Source of the DNA: Leptofilum sp050292445
GTDB taxonomy: Bacteria > Chloroflexota > Anaerolineae > Promineifilales > Promineifilaceae
Direction: 5' to 3'
Assembly (NCBI GenBank): GCA_050292445.1
Contig: JBNKLQ010000275.1
Location: 1-7,828 of the forward strand
Length of the DNA: 7,828 nt
The translations under genes were made by a program, and so were the position numbers. The notes beneath the pieces are model-generated. The model was not told where the DNA came from and searched no databases. It saw only the letters and a list, made by a program, of their open reading frames with translations. Below are positions 1 to 6,175 of the stretch, piece after piece. Position 1 is the first letter of the stretch. Each line of letters starts with the position of its first letter.

Positions 1-22
1 AAACATCATTTTTTAAAGAAAA

Positions 23-406
23 TTACTTCAAGTGAAGTCCATCGTAGAGACTGTCTCCGTGGGCCTTGCTTCCGAAGATCTCGGCGAGTTCCTCTCGGCT
101 AAAGTTGAGCAGGTCGGCCAGCCGGTCGTCGCCGTGCTGATGATCCAAAGTGTAAACGTGATCCAGGACAAAACATTCCCCGTCAGCAGTGGAAATAATC
201 TCGCCGCCAGGCAATAAAGTTTCCAGGGGCTGAATGTCGTCGTCATCGGGGAAGGTAGGAGATGTGGAGGGAGGGAACGGCCGTAACAACTCATCATCCA
301 CCGGCGGGGCAGGCTTGAGCTTGCGCGGCGGCTTGAGCTGCCCTGCTCCGCGCACCACGCCCAAACGGCGCAGCTTCTTTTGCAGATCTTCGTTCCGGTC
401 GGCCAT
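23..406 (-). CDS. Orphan N-terminal domain resembling YprB-type RNase H-fold protein (probably truncated)
   Basis: The product is a 127-residue soluble protein. It begins with a charged helix (MADRNEDLQKKLRRLGV), continues with a proline-rich, acidic linker at about residues 25-60, and ends in a small globular part with LPGGEII near residue 66 and TLDHQHGDDRLADLL near residues 87-101. As I remember the family, this order (helix, 'RLGV-RGA', linker, 'LPGGE', 'LDH-HG---LADLL') is the lead-in of YprB-like ribonuclease-H-fold proteins, in which the DEDD exonuclease motif 'DTETTG' follows almost at once. Here the frame ends in LYDGLHLK and TAA before any such motif, and none of the three frames of the remaining 22 AT-rich bases restores it. 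It may therefore be a decayed remnant or a free-standing domain; no nuclease activity can be inferred. I chose the ATG at 406. A TTG at 454 would add 16 residues containing CTGCDSPRC, but neither start has a good ribosome site. Confidence 0.5.
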   Translation of the reverse strand: MADRNEDLQKKLRRLGVVRGAGQLKPPRKLKPAPPVDDELLRPFPPSTSPTFPDDDDIQPLETLLPGGEIISTADGECFVLDHVYTLDHQHGDDRLADLLNFSREELAEIFGSKAHGDSLYDGLHLK

Positions 407-794
407 ATGTTCTAATTGTAAGCGGCACCGTGGGGAATCGCAACCAGTGCACAAAGGGTTCGTTCACAAATCTTGCCTGGGTGGAGGCGTGTTGTAGCGA
501 ACCTGATCTTCCGCCTGCCAAAATCTGATGTTCATCACTAGACAATTTGTGGAAAGTTCGTCAGCGTTAAGCTGACGGGGCACGCGAGCCGTCCTTGCAC
601 ATTAGCCACAACCAGCAAATAGAACGCCAGATCTCCAGCTAACACCCCAAATAACACGTTCGGGGTACGACACTAATACCCTCTCGCAACTATTCTATTG
701 ATGTAATAGCCAAAAATCATGTGCAAACGCGGACGCCGTGGCTGGTTAATTTCCGCCTCCCTTTTACCAAATTTGGAAAGGAGCAAATATTCAA
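407..794. promoter_or_regulatory. Divergent intergenic region upstream of the ABC transporter operon
   Basis: These 388 bases separate the minus-strand orphan gene from the plus-strand ABC operon, so promoters for both should lie here. I see no reading frame with protein-like content. A perfect 7-bp hairpin at 559-577 is listed separately. A small inverted repeat CTATT-gatgt-AATAG lies near 695-709 and contains TGTAAT (702-707), a five-of-six match to a -10 box but with no acceptable -35 partner. TTGCAC at 595-600 followed 17 bases later by AATAGA is another weak pair. No start site can be asserted. AAAGGAG at 777-783 is the ribosome site of the ATPase gene. Confidence 0.4.
559..577. repeat. 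Perfect 7-bp inverted repeat (hairpin or operator candidate)
   Basis: CGTCAGC and GCTGACG flank the five-base loop GTTAA. Two G-T wobble pairs could extend the stem outward on the plus strand. It has no T-run on either side, so a plain intrinsic terminator is unlikely. Its position 218 bases before the ABC ATPase start would suit either a 5' leader structure or a dimeric repressor site; the sequence alone does not decide between them. Confidence 0.5.
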
Positions 795-1604
795 ATGTAT
801 ATGCAAGAAAAAGTTGTAGACAGAGAAACATCCAAAGATTACAAGCCGCAAACGGACAAAGCTCAACCTGAAATTGCCATCAAAGACCTGGTGAAAAATT
901 TTGGTGATGTCAAAGCCGTTAATGGCTTGAATCTCGAAATTTACAAAGGTGAGATGTTTGGCTTCTTGGGTCCGAACGGGGCCGGGAAAACAACCACGAT
1001 CAGCATGCTGTGCGGGCTGTTGGCCCCCAGCCGCGGATCGGCTCAAATTGCTGGTTTTGACATCAAGCAGGAACCCCAAAAGGTGAAGGAACGGATTGGC
1101 GTTTGTCCGCAGGAAGCGGCCGTTTTCAAATTCCTCACCGGCATGGAAAACCTGGAACTCTTTGGCAATCTCCACAGCATGGACAAGCAAACCCTGAAAG
1201 ACCGGGCCGCAGCGCTCGTAGAGCAAGCTGATTTTGCCGAGGCCGCCAAACGGAAGACCAAAGGGTATAGCGGCGGCATGATGCGGCAGCTCAATTTGAT
1301 GATCGCCTTGATGAGCGATCCAGAAATTGTTTTTCTGGATGAGCCGACGGTGGGCATGGACGCTCGCGCCCGCCGCCGTACCTGGCAGCAAATCGCAGCG
1401 CTGAAGGATCAAGGCAAAACCGTCATCCTGACCACCCACTACATTGAAGAAGCCCAGGAACTAAGCGACCGGGTGGGCATCATTGATTATGGCGAGCTGA
1501 TCGCCCTGGGTACACCTGACGAATTAATGGCAGAACACGATGCGGCCGATCTAGAAGCAGTCTTTTTAGAGATTACCGGCCGCCGAATTATGGAGGGATT
1601 ATAA
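795..1604 (+). CDS. ABC transporter ATP-binding protein, DrrA-like (ABC-2 export type)
   Basis: This 269-residue nucleotide-binding subunit hydrolyses ATP at the cytoplasmic face to drive the permease encoded next to it. All motifs are intact: Walker A GPNGAGKTT at residues 59-67, Q-loop glutamine 106 (CPQE), signature YSGGM at 158-162, Walker B IVFLDE at 178-183 with catalytic Glu183, D-loop GMDA at 187-190 and H-loop His215 (TTHY). The signature has Tyr for the usual Leu, which I have seen in DrrA/CcmA-type exporters. About 25 polar residues precede the domain, slightly longer than usual. The ATG at 795 lies 11 bases after AAAGGAG (777-783); a second ATG at 801 is spaced worse. The stop is one base before the permease start, so the two are co-translated. 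The substrate is unknown; drug, lipid or peptide export would all fit. Confidence 0.93.
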   Translation: MYMQEKVVDRETSKDYKPQTDKAQPEIAIKDLVKNFGDVKAVNGLNLEIYKGEMFGFLGPNGAGKTTTISMLCGLLAPSRGSAQIAGFDIKQEPQKVKERIGVCPQEAAVFKFLTGMENLELFGNLHSMDKQTLKDRAAALVEQADFAEAAKRKTKGYSGGMMRQLNLMIALMSDPEIVFLDEPTVGMDARARRRTWQQIAALKDQGKTVILTTHYIEEAQELSDRVGIIDYGELIALGTPDELMAEHDAADLEAVFLEITGRRIMEGL

Positions 1605-1605
1605 C

Positions 1606-2370
1606 ATGACACTACAACCATTAAATGCACTGATCGTTGTCGAAGTGAAAAAACTGTACCGCGATTTAATGAATCTGTCCGTCATGGTTTTGATGCCGGT
1701 TGGCCTAACCCTGATTTTCTACCTGGCCCTGAGCAGCGTCTCCAATGACTATTATCCCGTACCAGGGATGAACCATTTTGAATACCTGCTGCCGGGCGTG
1801 ATGGGGTACGCCGTGATTTACATGGGCATGATAGTCGCCCTGGCGCTAGTTGAATACCGTAAATCTGGCTTATTAACCCGTGTACAGACAACCCCAGTTT
1901 CGCCGTCTGCTTACCTGGGCAGCCACATTGTGGCCAACATGATCATTGCCGTGGTGCAAGGGCTGATTGTGCTGCTGGTGGCCCGGCTTTTGGGGTATGT
2001 GCCTCTGGGGGGGATCGTTGGTCTGTTGATTGCTGTGGTGTTTCTGGCCTTGCTGGCGGTAACGGCCGTTGGTCTGGGCCTGTTAACGGCGGCTGTAGCC
2101 AAAGACACGGGCGCTGCCAGCGGCATTGCCGCCATCTTCATCGTACCCATGATGATGTTTGGCGCACTGCTGGCCGTCTTCAACGAAACCACGCGCAACA
2201 TCGCCCGCTTCATGCCCAACTACTATGTCTCCGATTCGCTGTCGGTCATCTTCCACACTGGCGACCTCTCTAACCCGGTCATCTGGCAAAACTTGCTAAT
2301 CCTGACCGTCATTAGCCTGGTTATCGTCGTGGCGGGCATCCAGCTTTTCAAAAGAACCGCCTATCGGTAA
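1606..2370 (+). CDS. ABC-2 type transporter permease (DrrB-like)
   Basis: This 254-residue integral membrane protein is the transmembrane half of the exporter and should dimerise with two copies of the ATPase. Hydrophobic segments lie at about residues 22-42, 61-82, 105-129, 136-163, 172-192 and 229-247, the six-helix layout of ABC-2 permeases. The cytoplasmic loop EYRKSGLLTRVQTTPVSP (residues 83-100) corresponds to the coupling stretch 'E---G----L--TP' typical of the family, and the MPNYYVSDSL segment near 203-212 matches the usual 'P-----D-LR' position before the last helix. Ribosome site GGAGGG (1592-1597) lies inside the end of the ATPase gene, eight bases before this ATG. The length is normal and nothing appears broken. 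The family is secure; the exported compound is not predictable. Confidence 0.92.
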   Translation: MTLQPLNALIVVEVKKLYRDLMNLSVMVLMPVGLTLIFYLALSSVSNDYYPVPGMNHFEYLLPGVMGYAVIYMGMIVALALVEYRKSGLLTRVQTTPVSPSAYLGSHIVANMIIAVVQGLIVLLVARLLGYVPLGGIVGLLIAVVFLALLAVTAVGLGLLTAAVAKDTGAASGIAAIFIVPMMMFGALLAVFNETTRNIARFMPNYYVSDSLSVIFHTGDLSNPVIWQNLLILTVISLVIVVAGIQLFKRTAYR

Positions 2371-2392
2371 AGAAAATAAATGCATTTGAATT

Positions 2393-2542
2393 TGTCATTA
2401 CTTCGGCAGACTCAGTACAAGCCTGAATGAAGCGCAGCGAAATGAAGAATCCCTCTAAACAGTGCAAATCGAAGCTCTTGCAGCGGAATAGGTGTGTTCT
2501 ATTGCCACCCCATAGGGATTCTTCGCTTCGCTCAGAATGACA
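2393..2542. repeat. MITE/REP-like imperfect inverted-repeat element, about 150 bp
   Basis: The ends are a perfect 7-bp inverted pair, TGTCATT (2393-2399) and AATGACA (2536-2542). Inside, an 11-bp perfect pair, GAAGAATCCCT (2444-2454) and AGGGATTCTTC (2514-2524), brackets a 59-base centre. Read on the minus strand, the right arm (29 bases) runs TGTCATTCTGAGCGAAGCGA and on to GAATCCCT. The left arm has the same start and end but is about 33 bases longer, so it looks like a diverged or interrupted copy. From memory, a repeat of this type (TCTGAGCGAAGCGAAGAATC) is scattered in many genomes. It has no coding capacity. Lying just after the ABC operon, it could fold in the mRNA and act as an end-of-operon structure. 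Confidence 0.7.
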
Positions 2543-2555
2543 CCTAAGTTTAGGT
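2542..2555. promoter_or_regulatory. 14-bp palindrome ACCTAAGTTTAGGT, operator candidate
   Basis: Perfect 6-bp arms ACCTAA and TTAGGT surround GT, directly abutting the inverted-repeat element and 40 bases before the acyltransferase start. Its size and position would suit a dimeric repressor site, but no regulator gene is in view and no promoter hexamers are clear nearby. Chance occurrence cannot be excluded. Confidence 0.25.
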
Positions 2556-2580
2556 TACTTGATTAACGGAGTAATGAAGT

Positions 2581-2586
2581 AGGAGG
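2581..2586 (+). promoter_or_regulatory. Strong Shine-Dalgarno of the acyltransferase gene
   Basis: AGGAGG lies eight bases before the ATG at 2595 and fixes that start. An overlapping tiny frame, ATG-AAG-TAG at 2574-2582, ends within this site; it is probably meaningless. Confidence 0.75.
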
Positions 2587-2594
2587 ATAAAATA

Positions 2595-3800
2595 ATGGCT
2601 CAAATAAGTTTACACTCGACTGATAAGTCTCAAGTTGTGGCAGCAAAAAGCGAAAAGGCTGCTCGGCTGTTCTACATTGATCACTTACGCGTTGCGCTCA
2701 TGATCTTAGTAGTGCTGCACCATGTGGCGCTAGTCTACGGGGCGAGCCTGGAAGGGTATTATTATGTTGAACCCCCATTCACCTCCCCTCTGGCCTTTAA
2801 GGCACTGCTGTTGTTTGCCGTGGTGAATCAGGCCTGGTTTATGGGCGCTTTTTTCTTGTTAGCAGGCTATTTCACACCAGGCTCGTTCGACCGGAAGGGA
2901 ATGGGCGCTTTCGTGAAGGATCGGCTGCTGCGTCTGGGCATTCCACTGGTTGTTTTCTACTTCGTCCTCAGCCCAATTTCCTTCATTGGTTTCTGGCTGA
3001 TGCCCTCGGCACTGACCGGAATTACCGAGCCGCTCACCTGGCAAATCTTTTGGCGAGCTTATCCTGACCTGATCGGTTTAGGCCCGCTGTGGTTTGTGGC
3101 TATGCTGCTCATCTTTAGCTTTGGCTACGCCATCTGGCGGTTCGTGGCTGGGAATCAGCCAGCACGCCAATCGGCCATGCCTGGCTACCTGGCCGTCGGC
3201 ATTTTCATTCTGGTGTTGGCCCTGGCAAGCACCCTGATGCGCATGGTGATTCCGCTGGGCGAGAGCTGGTACCAGTTCCCTACCCTGGCTTACCTGCCGC
3301 AGTATCTCAGCTTCTTTGTCTTGGGGGCAATTGCCTCGCGCAAGGGATGGCTGAAATCACTGTCTGGCACGATGGGTTTTGTGGGGTTTTTGCTAGCGGC
3401 GATTACGGCCGTATGCCTCTTCCCCCTTGCTTTTAGCGGCCAATGGTTCTCGCTTGAGCTAACTGAAGTATTGGACAATGCCATGGGAAACGGGCATTGG
3501 CAATCGGCCATTTATGCGCTTTGGGATTCTGCTTTTGCAGTGGGGATGAGCCTGGCTTTAATCACGCTTTTCCGCCGCTTTGTGAATGGACGGAGTGGAT
3601 TCGGCCGTTTCTTATCAGCCCATAGCTACACCGTCTACATCATCCATATTCCCATTGTTGTTTTTACGGCCTATGCGCTGCGGAACATCGAACTAGAGAG
3701 CCTGCAAAAATTCGGTCTGGCGTCAGTTGTTGTCGTCCCAATCTGCTTCATTGCGGCTTATCTGGTGCGCAAAATCCCCTTCGCCTCGAAGATTTTGTAG
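2595..3800 (+). CDS. Acyltransferase 3 family membrane protein (OpgC/MdoC-like)
   Basis: This 401-residue polytopic protein has about ten hydrophobic segments between residues 31 and 395. Members of this family (PF01757) transfer acyl groups such as acetyl or succinyl onto sugars, lipids or other envelope molecules. Family marks are FYIDHLRVALMILVVLHH at residues 26-43 with the His42-His43 pair at the expected active-site place, FFLLAGYFTPGSF near 86-98, the basic KDRLLRLGIPLVV near 108-120, GPLWFV at 163-168, and the closing SAHSYTVYIIHIP near 341-353. The layout resembles glucan-modifying OpgC-like proteins, but the acceptor cannot be told from sequence. AGGAGG (2581-2586) sits eight bases before the ATG. 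It opens the second gene group, after the inverted-repeat element, and the next gene is separated by a palindrome cluster. I am confident of the family but not of the substrate. Confidence 0.88.
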   Translation: MAQISLHSTDKSQVVAAKSEKAARLFYIDHLRVALMILVVLHHVALVYGASLEGYYYVEPPFTSPLAFKALLLFAVVNQAWFMGAFFLLAGYFTPGSFDRKGMGAFVKDRLLRLGIPLVVFYFVLSPISFIGFWLMPSALTGITEPLTWQIFWRAYPDLIGLGPLWFVAMLLIFSFGYAIWRFVAGNQPARQSAMPGYLAVGIFILVLALASTLMRMVIPLGESWYQFPTLAYLPQYLSFFVLGAIASRKGWLKSLSGTMGFVGFLLAAITAVCLFPLAFSGQWFSLELTEVLDNAMGNGHWQSAIYALWDSAFAVGMSLALITLFRRFVNGRSGFGRFLSAHSYTVYIIHIPIVVFTAYALRNIELESLQKFGLASVVVVPICFIAAYLVRKIPFASKIL

Positions 3801-3806
3801 TTAGCA

Positions 3807-3921
3807 AAACCTGACAGGTTTGCCCAGAAATTAGTCAAAAATGGCTCTTTGCAATGCAAAAATGGCTTCATTTCTTGCTTATTTTGAAAACCTGTCAGGT
3901 TTATCCAGGACTGGCAGTCCT
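3807..3921. repeat. Cluster of three 15-bp (7-1-7) palindromes in the intergenic region
   Basis: Three units each have 7-bp perfect arms around one base: AAACCTGACAGGTTT (3807-3821), AAACCTGTCAGGTTT (3888-3902) and AGGACTGGCAGTCCT (3907-3921). The first two differ only at the centre and are exact reverse complements, so they can also pair with each other across 66 bases to form one long hairpin. Between them, the 11-mer CAAAAATGGCT is repeated at 3836-3846 and 3857-3867. I recall similar AAACCTG-n-CAGGTTT units as dispersed intergenic repeats. The cluster fills most of the gap after the acyltransferase stop and could form a terminator-like or mRNA-stabilising structure. It also creates a spurious upstream ATG (3841) in frame with the next gene. 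Confidence 0.75.
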
Positions 3922-3942
3922 AAGGCAAAGAAGGCACATACG

Positions 3943-4653
3943 ATGAACAAAAAGATTAGTAACCTCTTTCTCACGCTTGGAGTCCTCTTCTTACTAAATG
4001 CTATTTTAGGACGCTACATCGTCTTGCCCGGTTACCTGGCTGGTTTGGAACAAGGCACAGCCACCTTGGAAGGTGCCAGCCAGGCAGCCTCTGCCTGGGA
4101 AATCATTCGCTATTTGTTGTGGGCTTATTCGTTCAAGCTGGGCATTTACCTTTTCATCATCGGGGCAACGTTTCGCACGGTGATGTCATCATCGCGCAGG
4201 TGGGTGGTTGCTATCTTTGGATTTGTGTATATCGCCTTTGCCTACATTCCCCTGCCAAGCCCGACTTCACTTGTTTTTGGCATGGCGGGCGGGATCATGA
4301 CGGTGCTGATGATTTTTGTGGTTTTGTGGTGGGCAAACGGCCGTTCCCAGCTACAAAAACACGAGAAAACAGCCAGCGATTATCGTATGGCCGGGTACTT
4401 CTTCTTTGGCATGGCCACTTATACCCTGTGCCCTTTGCTGGGCGTGAAAACCTTTGCATTGTCGCCAGAAAAGATGATCCAGTTTGGTTTACAAGGGGAA
4501 GCCGCCTCTTTTGCTTTTCACTTGCTCATTGAACTATTGCTAGGCTGGGTGTTTATAGCGCTCAGCGTGCGCCAGGCAAACGAAAGCCTGGTGACTTCGC
4601 CGGAGATACAAGTACCGGATACGGCCGAAAATTGGAGTTTGAACCATGAATGA
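3943..4653 (+). CDS. Six-helix integral membrane protein, function unknown
   Basis: I do not recognise this 236-residue protein. Hydrophobic segments lie at about residues 7-28, 55-78, 86-104, 110-130, 147-168 and 189-208, with a polar C-terminal tail of about 27 residues. The basic start MNKK and the loops SSSRR (82-86) and NGRSQLQKHEK (132-142) point to a cytoplasmic N-terminus and even helix count. No catalytic or metal-binding motif stands out; His193 and Glu197 in the last helix, and the proline-rich YIPLPSPTS turn (101-109), are the only notable polar features in or near the membrane. I start it at ATG 3943, eight bases after AAGG (3931-3934). The in-frame ATG at 3841 would add 34 residues translated from a palindromic repeat, which is implausible. 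Its last eight bases overlap the next gene, so the two products are probably made in a fixed ratio and may act together. Confidence 0.78.
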   Translation: MNKKISNLFLTLGVLFLLNAILGRYIVLPGYLAGLEQGTATLEGASQAASAWEIIRYLLWAYSFKLGIYLFIIGATFRTVMSSSRRWVVAIFGFVYIAFAYIPLPSPTSLVFGMAGGIMTVLMIFVVLWWANGRSQLQKHEKTASDYRMAGYFFFGMATYTLCPLLGVKTFALSPEKMIQFGLQGEAASFAFHLLIELLLGWVFIALSVRQANESLVTSPEIQVPDTAENWSLNHE

Positions 4654-5011
4654 AATGAAAATTACGCTTTCAATTATTTGGGTTGCCGTCATGCTCACTT
4701 ACCTGCTGGGAGATGTACTGCGCTTCATTACCGGACAGATGGTTCCCGGCGAAATGATGGGCGCGCCAATATCGCAAGGAATGGCCCTGGGCATGGCTGT
4801 ACTGATGGTGCTGCCCATCCTGATGGTGGTGCTTTCTTTGCTGCTGCCGCAGGGGGTCAACCGCTGGGCAAATATCATCATGGCCGGGTTCTGGCTGCTG
4901 TTTAATCTGGTAGGGCTGCCGGGCTATGAAGGTCATTACGATAAATTCCTGCTGCTGGTGAGCATCGTTTTTAACGGCGTAACCATCTGGTATGCCTGGA
5001 ATTGGGTGTGA
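4646..5011 (+). CDS. Small four-helix membrane protein, DUF6326-like
   Basis: The product has 121 residues with four hydrophobic segments at about 7-25, 44-68, 72-92 and 101-118. The first helix followed by LLGDVLRFITG (20-30), a helix ending PILMVVLSLLLP (57-68), then NRWANII (72-78) and a last tryptophan-rich helix (WYAWNW) match my memory of DUF6326-type proteins ('Y-DVL', 'P--M--LS--L---NRWANII'). The family has no established biochemical role. The start overlaps the previous stop by eight bases, and GGAG (4634-4637) lies eight bases upstream inside the preceding gene; both indicate translational coupling. A function in the membrane alongside the preceding six-helix protein is an inference from this coupling only. 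Confidence 0.75.
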   Translation: MNEMKITLSIIWVAVMLTYLLGDVLRFITGQMVPGEMMGAPISQGMALGMAVLMVLPILMVVLSLLLPQGVNRWANIIMAGFWLLFNLVGLPGYEGHYDKFLLLVSIVFNGVTIWYAWNWV

Positions 5012-5074
5012 GAGCGACCAATGGCGGACTTTATTACCTTCTTGCCAGAGGATGATGGTCAAATAATTGTAGGG

Positions 5075-5080
5075 AAGGAG
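5075..5080 (+). promoter_or_regulatory. Shine-Dalgarno that decides the dehydrogenase start
   Basis: AAGGAG lies nine bases before the ATG at 5090. The earlier in-frame ATG at 5021 has no comparable site and would add 23 residues (beginning MADFITFLPEDD) not expected in this family, so 5090 is preferred. Confidence 0.7.
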
Positions 5081-5089
5081 AAAAGCAGG

Positions 5090-6133
5090 ATGCTAGGTTT
5101 AGCAAAAGAATCATTGAGAAAAAATCATCGCATCGTTGTAACGCAGCACGGTGGGCCGGAAGTGTTGCAAATGGTAGAAGAGGCCTTGCCCGAACCAGGA
5201 CCCGGCGAAGTGCGGGTGCGGGTACTGGCCGCTGGCATTTCCGCCTACGATCTGATGCATCGCAGTTCGGGTTTACTGCCGGGAACGCCGAAACCCCCTT
5301 TCACGCTGGGCGAGGATATCGTTGGCGTGGTGAATAAGCTGGGTGAGGACGTTTCGACCCTGGCCTTGGGGCAAATGGTGGCCGGGGCAACGTTTTGCCT
5401 TGGCCTGGGCGGAGGGTATGCAGAGTACATCTGTTTGCCTACCAGCGAACTGGTGCCTGTGCCCGCAGGGGTCGATCCGGCCGAAGCCGTTTGCCTGGTG
5501 GTGAATTACCTAACCGCCCACATGGCTATGCACCACACCGCCAGCGTGCAGCGCGGCGAACGTGCCCTCGTCCACGGTGCGGCGGGTGGTGTTGGCTCGG
5601 CTCTGCTGGAGCTGGGCCAGCTGGTCGGGCTGGAGATGTTTGGCACAGCCTCCAGTTACAACCACGAACGCGTTGCTGCTCTGGGTGCTACGCCCATCGA
5701 CTACCGTACGGATGATTTTGTAGAACGTGTCAAGCAGTTAACTGGCGGGGGTGTGGACGTTGTGTTTGATCCTATTGGTGGATTCCGGCAGCTTTGGCGA
5801 TCAAACCGGGCTTTGCGTGGAAACGGCCGTCTCGTCTGGTTCGGCGTCGCGGCGGCAAAGCAGTCGGGGCTGCGTGTCATTCCCCTCACTTTGCTGATGG
5901 TGCTGCTGCTCAAGCTGTTGCCAGGCGGCAGGCAGCTTCTGTTGACCCCTGATCTGGCAAAAGACAATACCTGGTATCGCCAAACGCTGGCGGCGCTGCT
6001 TGACCTTCTGGCGGCGGGCAAGATCAAGCCAATCGTGGCAGCGCGCATTCCCCTGGCTGAAGCCGCTCACGCCCATGAACTGTTGGAGCGCGGCGGCTAT
6101 ACGGGCAAGGTTGTTCTCGTAACTAACGTATAG
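5090..6133 (+). CDS. Zinc-independent MDR-family NAD(P)H quinone oxidoreductase-like enzyme
   Basis: This 347-residue cytoplasmic enzyme belongs to the medium-chain dehydrogenase/reductase superfamily, quinone-oxidoreductase branch, which uses NAD(P)H to reduce quinones, enones or similar carbonyl compounds. Visible marks are the GroES-like N-terminal domain (HRIVVTQHGGPEVLQ at residues 13-27), GISAYDLMHRSSG at 49-61, and PPFTLGEDIVGVV at 69-81 where zinc enzymes carry GHE. The nucleotide-binding loop is HGAAGGVGS at 162-170, and VFDPIGG follows at 225-231. The zinc-ligand cysteines of alcohol dehydrogenases are absent. A very hydrophobic stretch, PLTLLMVLLLKLLPGG (265-280), precedes the substrate-domain tail; this region varies in the family and may help form a greasy substrate pocket or a membrane contact. 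It lies 78 bases after the DUF6326-like gene and is probably in the same operon. The family is clear; the physiological substrate is unknown. Confidence 0.88.
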   Translation: MLGLAKESLRKNHRIVVTQHGGPEVLQMVEEALPEPGPGEVRVRVLAAGISAYDLMHRSSGLLPGTPKPPFTLGEDIVGVVNKLGEDVSTLALGQMVAGATFCLGLGGGYAEYICLPTSELVPVPAGVDPAEAVCLVVNYLTAHMAMHHTASVQRGERALVHGAAGGVGSALLELGQLVGLEMFGTASSYNHERVAALGATPIDYRTDDFVERVKQLTGGGVDVVFDPIGGFRQLWRSNRALRGNGRLVWFGVAAAKQSGLRVIPLTLLMVLLLKLLPGGRQLLLTPDLAKDNTWYRQTLAALLDLLAAGKIKPIVAARIPLAEAAHAHELLERGGYTGKVVLVTNV

Positions 6134-6154
6134 CCGGCTTCTAATTGAGCCGGC
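6133..6154 (+). terminator. 7-bp hairpin overlapping the dehydrogenase stop codon, without a T-run
   Basis: GCCGGCT (6133-6139) and AGCCGGC (6148-6154) pair perfectly around an eight-base loop, starting at the last base of the TAG stop. No U-tract follows, so it is at best a weak terminator. It may instead attenuate or insulate expression of the pentapeptide gene, whose ribosome site AAGGAG (6162-6167) begins eight bases later. Confidence 0.45.
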
Positions 6155-6175
6155 CGATGAAAAGGAGAGTTTAAA

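Noticed and set aside
420..490. Possible tRNA on either strand (TTC-like loops such as GGTTCGTTC and GGTTGCGATTCC).
   Set aside because: No acceptor stem, anticodon arm or properly paired T-arm could be assembled around these fragments.
234..497. Plus-strand frame of 87 codons opposite the YprB-like gene.
   Set aside because: It is a shadow of the minus-strand gene; low-complexity serine/glycine and arginine-rich product with no ribosome site.
595..623. Sigma-70-type promoter TTGCAC-17-AATAGA before the ABC operon.
   Set aside because: The -10 element matches only half of the consensus and lies about 170 bases from the start codon; too weak to call.
3841..3942. N-terminal extension of the six-helix membrane protein from the ATG at 3841.
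   Set aside because: The extension is translated from the palindrome cluster and has no upstream Shine-Dalgarno; ATG 3943 is better placed and starts a typical basic-then-hydrophobic N-terminus.
5021..5089. Extended start of the dehydrogenase at ATG 5021.
   Set aside because: No good ribosome site, and the 23 additional residues fall outside the family domain; AAGGAG precedes ATG 5090 at proper spacing.
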